Assembly (NCBI GenBank): GCA_030648295.1
Contig: JAUSID010000083.1
Span: forward strand, 23,338-87,337
Origin: Opitutaceae bacterium
GTDB lineage: Bacteria > Verrucomicrobiota > Verrucomicrobiia > Opitutales > Opitutaceae
Direction: 5' to 3'
DNA: 64,000 nucleotides
The translations under genes and the position numbers were made by a program. Below are positions 1 through 9,538 of the stretch, one piece after another; the stretch's first letter is position 1; each line of letters starts with the position of its first letter. A model generated the notes under the pieces. The model was not told where the DNA came from. It saw only the letters and a list, made by a program, of their open reading frames with translations, and ran no database searches.

Positions 1-34
1 CGTTCTTCCGCGTCTCCCCGTCTTCCCGTCTTCC

Positions 35-2194
35 TCAAGGGCTTTCCACCTGCGACCCGAACGTCTTCCGCAAATAGGAAAGCACGTCGTGGATTGATTG
101 CGCGGGCAGCACATTCCCGAAAGCCGGCATCTGCTGCTTGCCGTTCATGATCACAGCCAGCAGTTCGGCGTCGGGCCGGCGAAGCGGTCCGTCGGCCGCG
201 GTGTAGTCGGGCGTGCCGACCACTTTCGAACCTTTCCCGTCGGGTTGGTGACATGCCATGCAGTAGAGGCGGAAGACTGGCTCGCCCCGCTCCGGCCGGC
301 CCGGCTCGAGCGGTTTCTCCGCTTCGCTCATCAGCATCGTGGGTTTCACGACGGTACCGGGCAGCAGCCGGTTGGCGGTGTAATATGCGACTGGATTCAG
401 CAGCGGCCGGCCGGCCGCGCTCATCAGCTGCCCGTTGAGCTGGAGTTCATAGACGTAGTCCGACTGCAACTCGAGAAGGTCGATCTCCGTGGTGCGGCCA
501 TCGTCGACCTGCCGCACCGCCGTGATCGGCACATCAACTTCGTTCACGCGCAGCGAGCCATCGTGAATATGGTAATGGTACCGAAACCGCCGCATGCGGT
601 AGCTGCGGGCTTCTCCCGCGACGGTCGTCATGGCTTCCGTGAAATGCAGCGCGAATCCAGTGCGCGTCAGCCGCAGCCGGTGGATGTCCACCGGCGTCAC
701 ACCCGTCCACGCCACGCGTTGCAAACCCTCGCTGTTTTCTCCCGGCATCCAGCCGCGCACGGTCTGGCCGACATAGAGCGCGCCATCCGGTCCGAAGGCG
801 TGGTGCATGCCCCCGAGCCGCAGTCCCTGGCCGCGAATGAAGGGAAAGGCCGCGCCCTGGTAACCGCCGTCGACCCTTTCCAGGTCCACGCGCATGAGCA
901 AACTGGATACGTCACCCACGAACATCTGGCCTTCATAGGGTCCGAATTTTCCGCCCGTCGTGTCCCAGACCGGCTGGCCCGGCGAGGTGCCCATCAACCC
1001 GCGCGGCAGATAGACCGTCGGCGGCCGCCGCATCTTCGCGAGATCCGCCGGCGCAAGCTTCTGCTCGCGATAATCCGGGTGCCACTTCAGCCCGTCGGGA
1101 TGGCCGTAGAACGAGCCCGGCTCGATGTGCAGCAGCACGGAAGTCGGCACCCACGCACCGGAAACGTCGGTGATGAAAAGCTCGTCCTGCGGGCTGACGC
1201 CGACGCCAAGCGGCTGCCGCAGACCGGTGGCGAGCGGAACAAATGTGCCATCGCGATCCACGCGAAACGCCCAGCCTTGGTAGAGCGCCACGGAACTATG
1301 CGGATCACGGGGCGCGCTTCCGTCCGGCATCGGCACCGTCAGCGCTCGCTTCACCGGACCGCGAACCCAGGGGAATTCGCCTGTCGATGCCATGCCGAGC
1401 GAGCCGTAGAAATTTCCCGCACGATCGCGCGCGAGGCCGTACGAGAATTCGTGGTAGTTCCCCGTGATGCCCCAATCATCCGCGATCGTCTCGTAACGAT
1501 CCGCCTCGCCGTTGCCATCCGTGTCGACGAGCCGCGTGAGTTCCGGTCGCTGGAGCACCATGATCTCGTTCTCGCCCGGCGCGACAAGACCGAACCCTTC
1601 GTAGAGCCCCGATGCGAAGCGCCGCCAGCGGCCGTTCTGAATCGCGCGAATCCACACCTCGCCGCGGCGGTTACACACCACCAGGCTGCCGGCCGGGGTG
1701 AACGCCACGCCGGAAATCTCGGGTACCATCTGCTGCGGCAGCTCCACGTCCTCGACGCGATACGCGTAGGACGTGACGACCGGCTGCAGTTCGAAGTCAC
1801 GCTGGATGCCCTCGCCCGGCCGGAGGACGAGGTGCAGTTTCAGTTCCTCGAAATCGCGCGCCACCATCCAGATGTCGTAGGGGCCCGCTGGCACCTCGAA
1901 CTGGTAGCGACCGTCCGCATTGGAACGCGCAATGAGCTGGCTGTTTTCGCGCGCGGCCAGCCCGGGCCCCTCCACCTTGATTTCGGCGCGCGGAATCGGC
2001 GCGTTGGTGCCGGCCATCCGCAGGACACCGGACATTTTCGCGCGGTTTGCCGCGGCGGGGCTGGCAGCGGCGGCCGCAAGCGTGGTTTCGGCCGCAAGGC
2101 CGATTAGAAGCGCTGCGAAGATGACCGCGCGGAAAAACGCGGCGAAAATTCCTGCAAGCCCGGGAGCGCGGGCCTCCGGCCCGCTCCGAGCCAT
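35..2194 (-). CDS. PQQ-dependent sugar dehydrogenase-like / membrane-bound dehydrogenase with C-terminal cytochrome c domain
   Basis: Within ORF 35..3625: signal-peptide-like N-terminus, carboxypeptidase-regulatory-like stretch, beta-propeller-like repeats (AFGPDGALYVGQT), C-terminal heme motif YCMACHQPDGKG. Start taken at ATG 2194, which lies inside a REP pair; upstream part of the track ORF is probably not coding. Confidence 0.8.
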   Translation of the reverse strand: MARSGPEARAPGLAGIFAAFFRAVIFAALLIGLAAETTLAAAAASPAAANRAKMSGVLRMAGTNAPIPRAEIKVEGPGLAARENSQLIARSNADGRYQFEVPAGPYDIWMVARDFEELKLHLVLRPGEGIQRDFELQPVVTSYAYRVEDVELPQQMVPEISGVAFTPAGSLVVCNRRGEVWIRAIQNGRWRRFASGLYEGFGLVAPGENEIMVLQRPELTRLVDTDGNGEADRYETIADDWGITGNYHEFSYGLARDRAGNFYGSLGMASTGEFPWVRGPVKRALTVPMPDGSAPRDPHSSVALYQGWAFRVDRDGTFVPLATGLRQPLGVGVSPQDELFITDVSGAWVPTSVLLHIEPGSFYGHPDGLKWHPDYREQKLAPADLAKMRRPPTVYLPRGLMGTSPGQPVWDTTGGKFGPYEGQMFVGDVSSLLMRVDLERVDGGYQGAAFPFIRGQGLRLGGMHHAFGPDGALYVGQTVRGWMPGENSEGLQRVAWTGVTPVDIHRLRLTRTGFALHFTEAMTTVAGEARSYRMRRFRYHYHIHDGSLRVNEVDVPITAVRQVDDGRTTEIDLLELQSDYVYELQLNGQLMSAAGRPLLNPVAYYTANRLLPGTVVKPTMLMSEAEKPLEPGRPERGEPVFRLYCMACHQPDGKGSKVVGTPDYTAADGPLRRPDAELLAVIMNGKQQMPAFGNVLPAQSIHDVLSYLRKTFGSQVESP

Positions 2195-2220
2195 TGCGGG
2201 CGAGACGCCCGCGCTCCCAG
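2162..2220. repeat. Head-to-head REP pair, family A (GGAG + GCGGGCx hairpin)
   Basis: gggagcgcgggcctccggcccgctccg followed by inverted tgcgggcgagacgcccgcgctcccag; same unit recurs across the window. Confidence 0.85.
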
Positions 2221-2313
2221 GTGACAATCCCGCTCGCGCGGCCGTCGCGCGCAGGCTCGGGACCCTGAGCCTGCCGAACAGGCAAGCCGCTCCACCTCGA
2301 GTTCGCGAACTTC

Positions 2314-3741
2314 TCATGGCGCCACGACCCGCTTCGGCCGGATTTCCATTCGCACCACGGCCGCGTCGGCGCCCACGCTGAACGCGGTTGTATCCGTCGC
2401 ACGGGCACCTCCGCTCATTACGATGTCGGCACCGGCTTGCGGTTCGTGCCGATAAGACAGCTGCTGCCGGCCGGCGCCGATGCGCAGTTCGCGCACCAGC
2501 CCGATGCCGGACGCCGCGGGCCGCAGCTGTTCGCGAACTTCGCGATCGCCGACGCGATAGTGGAGTTCGGGGAATTCTTCCTTCACGCCGTAACCCATGA
2601 ACTGGAAGTTTGGCTCGGCTCCGACCGCATCCGTCCAATACGGGGAGCGGCCGGCATCGTGGAAGAATTGTTCCCCCGAAATCTTCGCGGGCTCGCCCTG
2701 TTTTGTAAGCCAGCGGGGGCGCAGGTCGACAAAGTCGCCGTCGCTCACGTGGCTCACGCCACCGCGCGCCGGGTCGAAACAGAGCGTCGGACCTTCGGGA
2801 AACGTGATCGCAATCGCCCCGGGGTATGCATTGGGGAGATACGTTCGCTGCACGAGCGCGCGAGCGCCGGGGATCGGCCGCCGCGCCGTCCACAGGAGCG
2901 TGTTCACGAGCAACCGCATGTAGCCAGGTTCGCCGAAAAGTTCCGTGCTCGCCGGCACGATGTGCGCGATCCGCCCGCGACCATTTTGCCGCAGCCAGCC
3001 GAGCGGTGCGGTCGCCTCCCCCACGGTGCCCTCCATCACGAGCATCGAGTCCGGCGTGAGTCCGGCATAAAGCGGCATCGACTGTCCGGTCTCCACGTAC
3101 CGGACGCCGGTGAAGATCGCGTGGCCAAACAAGTTGATGACGCGCATCGGCGCACCTTTCGCAAACGTGCCCTGACGTTTTGCGCCCAGCACCCCGGGTA
3201 GGAATTCGGGCCACGTCGTCCAGCGCGCGGTTTGCTCGCGAATGACGAGCAGGCCTTTCCCTTGCTGGACAAATTCCCGCAGGATCGCGGCGTCGGCGGC
3301 CGCCAGGTCCCCCGTGCCGCCATAGAGCACCGCGGCATCGGCGGTGCGCAAATCCGCGAGCGACGGCATCGCCCCCGCGCCGGTGGGCGGAAGTATCACG
3401 GCGGCGCTGACGTCGGGCTGTGATTCGAGTGCGCCACGTAATTTTCCGAGGCTCACCGCCGCATCCATTTCCGCCGGCTCCACGCCCGTGAACAGGGCGA
3501 CGCGAAGCGGCGTGGCCCATGACGACGGAATCGCGCAGAGGGCGGCGAATGCGACCGTCCATGATGCGGATACGAGCGAGACTGGAAACGCCGGCCGCCG
3601 GCCCGCGGCCGAAAATTGCGGGCAAGATGCCCGCGCTCCCAGGGAAAGGTGGCAGCCGAGGTGACGAGGCGGTCGGTTGTCGTTTACCTCGCGGCCAGCC
3701 TCCTCATGTCGGCTGCTACATTCGATGCGACGAGGCCACAT
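2314..3741 (-). CDS. ThuA-like domain protein (start uncertain; N-terminus overlaps a REP pair)
   Basis: Body reads LRVALFTGVEPAEMDAAVSLGKLRGAL...VLYGGTGDLAAADAAILREFVQQGKGLLVIREQTARWTTWPEFLPGVLG, ThuA/glutamine-amidotransferase-like. First ~50 codons include translated repeat LGARASCPQFSAAGRRPAF. Confidence 0.7.
   Translation of the reverse strand: MWPRRIECSSRHEEAGREVNDNRPPRHLGCHLSLGARASCPQFSAAGRRPAFPVSLVSASWTVAFAALCAIPSSWATPLRVALFTGVEPAEMDAAVSLGKLRGALESQPDVSAAVILPPTGAGAMPSLADLRTADAAVLYGGTGDLAAADAAILREFVQQGKGLLVIREQTARWTTWPEFLPGVLGAKRQGTFAKGAPMRVINLFGHAIFTGVRYVETGQSMPLYAGLTPDSMLVMEGTVGEATAPLGWLRQNGRGRIAHIVPASTELFGEPGYMRLLVNTLLWTARRPIPGARALVQRTYLPNAYPGAIAITFPEGPTLCFDPARGGVSHVSDGDFVDLRPRWLTKQGEPAKISGEQFFHDAGRSPYWTDAVGAEPNFQFMGYGVKEEFPELHYRVGDREVREQLRPAASGIGLVRELRIGAGRQQLSYRHEPQAGADIVMSGGARATDTTAFSVGADAAVVRMEIRPKRVVAP
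3592..3642. repeat. Family A REP pair (diverged partner plus aattgcgggcaagatgcccgcgctccc)
   Basis: Hairpin GCGGGCA-TCT-TGCCCGC: compensatory change relative to GCGGGCG-TCT-CGCCCGC. Confidence 0.8.
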
Positions 3742-3763
3742 GACAAAGCGGTGGCACGCCGGG

Positions 3764-4528
3764 TTAGCGCCCGGCCGGCGCCTGGGCGGGGCGCCGCGTC
3801 ACCCACAGCAGCGCATTCGCGATCGCACGGCTGAATTCGGGACGCGCGATCTCCTCCGGATATCCGAGCGCGAGGTAAAAGAGCCGCCGGCCATTCTGCT
3901 CGCGCGTCCAGCCCACGGGCACGCGGCCGTTCTGGTTTTCGCCCTCGACGATGACGTTCACGTCCGGGGCGACGCTCGTGATCCGATAGATGTCGCGCTT
4001 CGTATCGAGCCCGTGGGTACCCTCCCAGATCGGATGCGGGTTGAAGTGCAGTTTTTCCGCGTTGCCCCAGTTGCCCGATTTTCCCGGTGCGCCGTATTTC
4101 GCGCCCAGTATCTGGAGGTCGAACGTCGGCCAGTTTTCCCAGCCGTGCGAGGTCGAACGCAGGGCCACGAAACCCTTTCCCGACGCCATGAATTTCCTCA
4201 GCAGCGCGAGGTTTTTTTCGTCGAGCGTCTTGCGCCGCGAATGAAACACCGCGGTGTCCGCCTCGAGGAGCCGCGCACCGTCGAGAAAGCCGTCCTGCTT
4301 TTCGTTCATCCGCACGAGTTCGCACTGCATGCCGAATTCGCGCGTGAGGTACTCGCCCAGCCGCGTGAACGCCTCGTCGCTCTGGTACGTTTCGGCCGCC
4401 GAAACCAGGCACACCTTCAGCGGCTTGTTCGCCGCCGCCCCGAACGCCGCCGAAACGGCCAGACCCAGGGTAACGGCGACAATGCGGGTCCACCGGGACC
4501 CGGGGCGGACGCGAACAACGAAAGACAT
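3764..4528 (-). CDS. ThuA-like domain protein
   Basis: Signal peptide then KPLKVCLVSAAETYQSDEAFTRLGEYLTREFG...FMASGKGFVALRSTSHGWENWPTFDLQILGAKYG...HPIWEG. Confidence 0.8.
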   Translation of the reverse strand: MSFVVRVRPGSRWTRIVAVTLGLAVSAAFGAAANKPLKVCLVSAAETYQSDEAFTRLGEYLTREFGMQCELVRMNEKQDGFLDGARLLEADTAVFHSRRKTLDEKNLALLRKFMASGKGFVALRSTSHGWENWPTFDLQILGAKYGAPGKSGNWGNAEKLHFNPHPIWEGTHGLDTKRDIYRITSVAPDVNVIVEGENQNGRVPVGWTREQNGRRLFYLALGYPEEIARPEFSRAIANALLWVTRRPAQAPAGR

Positions 4529-4654
4529 AGGGGAAAGGGTAACCCACGGCCACACCCGCCGCGGCACAAACAACGCGAACGTTGTCGTTAGTTGCCGCAA
4601 CCGCCGTCAACCCATTTCGCACGTGCAGGGTTGGGCCCGCGCACCGATGGCCAT

Positions 4655-5329
4655 TTACCTCTCGCCGACGGCCAGCGCGGGACGAGCGGCCGGCGGCGGC
4701 GACGAGATACCCTTGAAGACAAACTGCAGCACCTGTGCGAGCGCCTGGGCCTTCACCTTAGGATCGCCGAGATCCATGTTCAGCCCCTGCGAGAGCGAAA
4801 ACCGGTTCGAATGATAGATGAAACACAATCCGATCAGGTGAATCAGGAGGTGCGGAATATTGATGTCGGGGCGGAATTCGCCCGATTCGATTCCACCTTC
4901 GACGATCTGCCGGAACCGTTCGAGAAATGGATTCTTCGTCAGCACGGCCTCCTTGCGTTTTCTGATGTGCTCGCCCTTCTCGAGGTTTTCCCATTGGAGC
5001 AGCCGGGTGAATTCCGGATTGTGATCGAGAAATTCGAAGTAGCTTTCGAGCAGCCGGGTTAGCCGCTCCCGCGGGCTGGAACCGCGCTCGACGGCGTGGA
5101 ATTCCACGGTCTCGAGCCGCCCGTAGACCTGTCGCAGCGCGGCGCGAAACAACTCCTGCTTGCTGCCAAAATAGTGGTACACCATCCGCTTGTTCACCCG
5201 CGCGACGGCGACAACCTCGTCCACCGAGACGCCGTGATATCCGCGCGCCGCAAACAGCCGAATCGCCGCCTGCAACAAACGATTGCGCGTACGACTCGCG
5301 TTGCGCTGGACGACTTTGGGCGAAGCCAT
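4655..5329 (-). CDS. TetR/AcrR family transcriptional regulator
   Basis: RNRLLQAAIRLFAARGYHGVSVDEVVAVARVNKRMVYHYFGSKQELFRAALRQVY is a classic TetR HTH. Confidence 0.9.
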   Translation of the reverse strand: MASPKVVQRNASRTRNRLLQAAIRLFAARGYHGVSVDEVVAVARVNKRMVYHYFGSKQELFRAALRQVYGRLETVEFHAVERGSSPRERLTRLLESYFEFLDHNPEFTRLLQWENLEKGEHIRKRKEAVLTKNPFLERFRQIVEGGIESGEFRPDINIPHLLIHLIGLCFIYHSNRFSLSQGLNMDLGDPKVKAQALAQVLQFVFKGISSPPPAARPALAVGER

Positions 5330-5470
5330 GGAAGAGCCTGCGTCTAGCAGGCGGCCTTCGGGCTGAGAAGAAAAATCCCGCCGCGAAGACGTCACGCCGA
5401 TCCTCGGCGGCAGCGGCATTTGCAGGAGTCGGCTTGTCTCCTCGCGGGCGTGGTGCGAGCGTTCCGAGCA

Positions 5471-5500
5471 GTTGCGGGCGGGACGCCCGCGCTCCCAGGG
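5471..5500 (-). repeat. Family A REP
   Basis: gttgcgggcgggacgcccgcgctcccaggg. Confidence 0.8.
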
Positions 5501-5606
5501 AAGCCACTGTTTCTTGGGCCGCATGGTTCACCCGACCGTCGCCTCGGCCCGTTTCTGCGCCGTTCTGGTTGCCGGTGTTTCTTGTTTCTTCTTTCTGCCG
5601 TTTCTT

Positions 5607-5664
5607 CTTTCCGCGTCTTCCCCGTCTTCCGTGTCTTCCCCGTCTCCCCGTCTCCCCGTCTTCG
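5607..5664. repeat. Degenerate CGTCTTCC-type tandem repeat (family F)
   Basis: ccgcgtcttccccgtcttccgtgtcttccccgtctccccgtctccccgtcttc abutting the stop of the minus-strand gene. Confidence 0.75.
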
Positions 5665-6552
5665 CTAAACAGAGATCGGTTCGCCTTTTTGCCGGAAGAT
5701 CGGTTCGGCGAGTCGCCGGAGGTTGCCGCCGAAAATCTGCATCCGCTGCGCGGTCGTCAGATCCGCGTCGAGCACCTTGGAGAATTCAGTCGCGAAGGAA
5801 CGCGACGGCCCGTGGCCGCCCCACACAATCCGATCGAGGCCGAGTTCCCGCACGGCGTAGTCGACTGCGCCGGAATGCGGATCGGACCCCGCAAACTCGA
5901 AGTACACGTTCTTCTGCGGACGCACCACCTGCGCGCCGAGTTCCCAATCGCCGCCGGAGTGGCCGCAGATCAACCGCAGGTCGGGAAAACGCTTCGCGAG
6001 TTCCACCACATCCATCGGTGCCGACTCGCCGGGCAGGTTTCCGCCCGCAGGCCGGCGCGGGTCACCACCAATTTTCATCCACGTATGGATGTAGACGATC
6101 GCCTTCAGTTCGCGCGCCAGCCGGATGATCGGGTCGGTGTTCGGATGGCTGCAAACGACGCCGCCTTTGTTTCCGCCGTAGAACTTGATGCCGACGCACG
6201 GTCCGTTGCGGATCCATTTTTCCATCTGCTGGCAGCTCCGGTCGGGCTCGGTCGGATCGACGCGCACCATCCCGGAGAGCCGATCCTTTTGTTCGAGCAG
6301 GATTCGTCGCTGGATGTCCTCGTTCGGCGACGTGGCCAGCAAGTCGGCCTTCGATCCGCCGATGTCGATCGCCAGCGATCGCTCGACCCCCATCCGCTCG
6401 ATGTAAAACCGCATCTGCTCGTGCTGCTGGATGTTTTCCACGTTCGGATAAAAGCCGTGGTAATGCAGGTCCCAGATGCGAAAGGCGCGGAGCTGTTCGC
6501 GCGTCGGCAGGCCGAAATCTGCGGGGTTCAGGGCAAACTCTTGGGGGCTCAT
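5665..6552 (-). CDS. Amidohydrolase family protein
   Basis: WDLHYHGFYPN..., KAIVYIHTWMKIGG, LRLICGHSGGDWE, DRIVWGGHGPSRSFATEFSKVLDADLT: amidohydrolase_2-like TIM barrel. Confidence 0.8.
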   Translation of the reverse strand: MSPQEFALNPADFGLPTREQLRAFRIWDLHYHGFYPNVENIQQHEQMRFYIERMGVERSLAIDIGGSKADLLATSPNEDIQRRILLEQKDRLSGMVRVDPTEPDRSCQQMEKWIRNGPCVGIKFYGGNKGGVVCSHPNTDPIIRLARELKAIVYIHTWMKIGGDPRRPAGGNLPGESAPMDVVELAKRFPDLRLICGHSGGDWELGAQVVRPQKNVYFEFAGSDPHSGAVDYAVRELGLDRIVWGGHGPSRSFATEFSKVLDADLTTAQRMQIFGGNLRRLAEPIFRQKGEPISV

Positions 6553-6751
6553 GAAAGTTCAGCGCAACGGGGCGGGCGCGGCGTGGGTCCAAGCCTGCGC
6601 TTGGCCCGGGAACGGCAAGTCAAATGTTCCGTGGCCCCGCGCGAGAAGATGATTTCGGTCGTAAATTCGGCCCGTTTTGACGGCGCGGCCGAGTTTCGTT
6701 TCTTGCGCCGCCGGATCAGCCTGTTACATCCACCGTTCCCCACCCACCCAC

Positions 6752-9322
6752 ATGGCTCGCTATACCCGTCGCCGTTTCCTTTCCCAATCCGTCACGCTCG
6801 CGCTCGGTTCGTGCGTGGCCGCCAAAGTTCCCGCCGCCAGTGCCGCGGCTCGCGGCGCGGAGTTCCGCAGTGGGTGGCCGCGCTGTCCCGATCGCGTGTG
6901 GTTGGGATCTGAATACTGGGCCAACCCGATGCAGGACTGGCGGGTTGCGTCCGGCCGCGTCGAATGCACCAACCCCGCGGGTGATCGCAACGTCCACCTG
7001 CTCGTACGTGAGCTCGCGAGCACTGCCGGCACGATCGATGTGCGAGTGCGACTCGGCCGGGTCGCCGCAAAATCGCTCGCCGGCCCCGGTTCGGCCGGAT
7101 TCCGGATCGGAATCCAGGGACCGCTGTCCGACTCGCGCAACCGGCTCATCTCCGGCCGCGGCCTCGATGCGGGCGTGACCGGCAAGGGGTCACTCTTCAT
7201 CGGCGATCCCGCCGGCGCAGGCGCGAAGACGATCAATCTCGATACGGAATCGATGGAACTCCGGCTCAGCGCGGCGCCCGACGGCGCGGAGTACACCATG
7301 ACACTCGTCGCTTTCGGCGCGGACGAAAATGAATTGGGCCGCGTCACGCAGCGCGTGCCGGCCGCGCGGCTCACGGGCAATATCGCGCTGGTGAATAATT
7401 TTGGCGCCTCGGCGCCGGGCGGCGGAGGCGGTGGCGGTAAAAAGGGAAAGGCGGCTGCCGGCCAGCCCGGCGGAAAATTCTGGTTCGCCGACTGGTCCGC
7501 CGGCGGAACGAAGGTCACCGCGCATCCCGAGCGTGCGTTCGGACCGATCCTATTCTCCCAGTACACGCTGAGCGGCGGGGTGATGAAACTCGCCGCGCAG
7601 ATGCCGCCCCTCGGCGCGGCGGACACGCCAACCGTCAGGCTCCAGGTGCAGCGCGGAGCCGGCTGGACGGACGTGGGCGAAGAACGGATACACGCTGACG
7701 CGCGCACGGCGACGTTTCGCGTCGAGCGGTGGGACGATCGCAAGGACACGCCCTACCGGGTGGCCTACACGTTGAAGTTCACCGACGGTGCGACGGAGGA
7801 GCACCATTGGACCGGCACGATCCGGCGCGATCCCGCCGACCAGCCCGTCATCGCGGTCGCGGACGTGTCCTGCAACATTCACGAGGCGTTTCCGAACGCG
7901 CCGTACGTCGAGCGCGTCGGGCGGATGAACCCCGACCTGCTCGCGTTTACGGGCGACCAGTTCTACGAATCGAGCGGCGGCTACGGGATCATTCGCGACC
8001 CCGTGCCCCTGGCGCAGCTGGATTACCTCCGCAAATGGTACCTGCACGGATGGACGTGGCGGGAAGTGATGCGCGACCGGCCGAGCCTTTCGCTGCCGGA
8101 CGACCATGACGTGTATCAGGGCAATCTGTGGGGGCAGTCGGGCGAAGGCCGGAAGACCACGCAGGCCGCGGGCGGATATGACATGCCGGTCGATTGGGTA
8201 AACACGGTTTACCGGTCGCAGACCAGCCACCATCCCGATCCGCATGAGCGGACCGCGGGCACGCGCGGCACGATCCAGTATTACGGATCGATGCTCTATG
8301 GCGGCATCAGTTTCGCGATCCTCGCCGACCGCCAATACAAGTCGGGTCCCGAGGGCAAGGTGCCGAACAAGGGCGAGCGCGGCGATCACGTCACCGATCC
8401 GAACTTCGATCCGAAAACGGCCGACGTCTCCGGCCTTTCGCTGCTGGGTCCGAAACAGGAAAAATTCCTGAGCGACTGGGTCCGTGACTGGCGCGGCGCC
8501 GAGATGAAGGCCGTGATTTCACAGACGCTCTTCAGCGCGCTGCCGACGACGCATGGGCGCGAGCGGATGATCCTCCGCGCCGATTTCGACACGAACGGCT
8601 GGCCGCAGGCGGCGCGCAATCGCGCTCTCCGGGAAATGCGGAAGGCATTCGCCTTTCACATCGCCGGCGATCAGCACATCCCTGCGGTCGTTCAATATGG
8701 CGTCGACGAGCACCGCGATGGACCGGTGGCGTTCGCGGGCCCGGCCGTGAACGTCGGTTATCCGCGCTGGTTCGAGCCGGACCAGGCGCCGTGGACGCAG
8801 CCAAAACAACCGGGCGTCACCGGCGATTTCACCGACAGCTTCGGCCATCCGGTATCGGTGATGGCGGTGAGGAATGGCGCGAAGGCGCCGCGATCCGGCG
8901 ACCTCATGCGCTTTCTCGACGAGAAGGCCTCGGGTCTTGGGATCGTGCGGTTCGACAAACCGAACCGCCGAATCGTCATCGAATGCTGGCCGTTCGTGCT
9001 GGATGCGTCCGCGCCCGACCGGCAGATGCCGGGCTGGCCGGTGACCGTGGACATGACCACGAATTACTCGCGGCGCGCGACCGCGCATCTGCCGATCCTG
9101 GAAATCAACGGGCTGAAGGATCCGGTCGTCGAGGTGATCGAGGAGAAGACCGGCGAGCTGGTATATGCGCTGCGGATCCGCGGCCAGCGATTCCAGCCGC
9201 ATGTGTTCGCGCCCGGAAAATACACGGTGAAAATCTCCGCCGGCGACGGCCGCCGTGCGACCGAGTTGAAGGGACTCGACGGCACGAGCGGAAATCGCGC
9301 GGTGCGAGAAGTGCGCGTGTGA
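6752..9322 (+). CDS. PhoD-like / alkaline phosphatase D-family metallophosphatase (Tat substrate)
   Basis: RRRFLSQS Tat-like signal; VIAVADVSCNIHEAFPN, DLLAFTGDQFYESSGGYG, LSLPDDHDVYQGNLWG, AFHIAGDQHIPAVVQYG. Confidence 0.8.
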   Translation: MARYTRRRFLSQSVTLALGSCVAAKVPAASAAARGAEFRSGWPRCPDRVWLGSEYWANPMQDWRVASGRVECTNPAGDRNVHLLVRELASTAGTIDVRVRLGRVAAKSLAGPGSAGFRIGIQGPLSDSRNRLISGRGLDAGVTGKGSLFIGDPAGAGAKTINLDTESMELRLSAAPDGAEYTMTLVAFGADENELGRVTQRVPAARLTGNIALVNNFGASAPGGGGGGGKKGKAAAGQPGGKFWFADWSAGGTKVTAHPERAFGPILFSQYTLSGGVMKLAAQMPPLGAADTPTVRLQVQRGAGWTDVGEERIHADARTATFRVERWDDRKDTPYRVAYTLKFTDGATEEHHWTGTIRRDPADQPVIAVADVSCNIHEAFPNAPYVERVGRMNPDLLAFTGDQFYESSGGYGIIRDPVPLAQLDYLRKWYLHGWTWREVMRDRPSLSLPDDHDVYQGNLWGQSGEGRKTTQAAGGYDMPVDWVNTVYRSQTSHHPDPHERTAGTRGTIQYYGSMLYGGISFAILADRQYKSGPEGKVPNKGERGDHVTDPNFDPKTADVSGLSLLGPKQEKFLSDWVRDWRGAEMKAVISQTLFSALPTTHGRERMILRADFDTNGWPQAARNRALREMRKAFAFHIAGDQHIPAVVQYGVDEHRDGPVAFAGPAVNVGYPRWFEPDQAPWTQPKQPGVTGDFTDSFGHPVSVMAVRNGAKAPRSGDLMRFLDEKASGLGIVRFDKPNRRIVIECWPFVLDASAPDRQMPGWPVTVDMTTNYSRRATAHLPILEINGLKDPVVEVIEEKTGELVYALRIRGQRFQPHVFAPGKYTVKISAGDGRRATELKGLDGTSGNRAVREVRV

Positions 9323-9339
9323 GGGTGCGCACGTCCCCC

Positions 9340-9364
9340 GGGAGCGCGGGCGTCTCGCCCGCAA
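9340..9364 (+). repeat. Family A REP
   Basis: gggagcgcgggcgtctcgcccgcaa. Confidence 0.85.
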
Positions 9365-9538
9365 CTGCCATCTGAATCGTTCTCTTTTCCCCGTTCTCTT
9401 TCTCCTTCCCGCAGAATGGGCCGGAGCACCGCGTTCCCGGGAGAATCCCAGCCTCGCCACCTCGGCTGCCACGGCCAGTGTGAGCGCGATCGCGCGTCCC
9501 TGAGCGCGAATTCGCGGGGGCTCATCGGCTCGCGCGGC

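Noticed and set aside
98-2107. 669-aa plus-strand ORF opposite the dehydrogenase-like gene
   Set aside because: Compositionally a shadow frame; the opposite strand has a heme motif and coherent protein.
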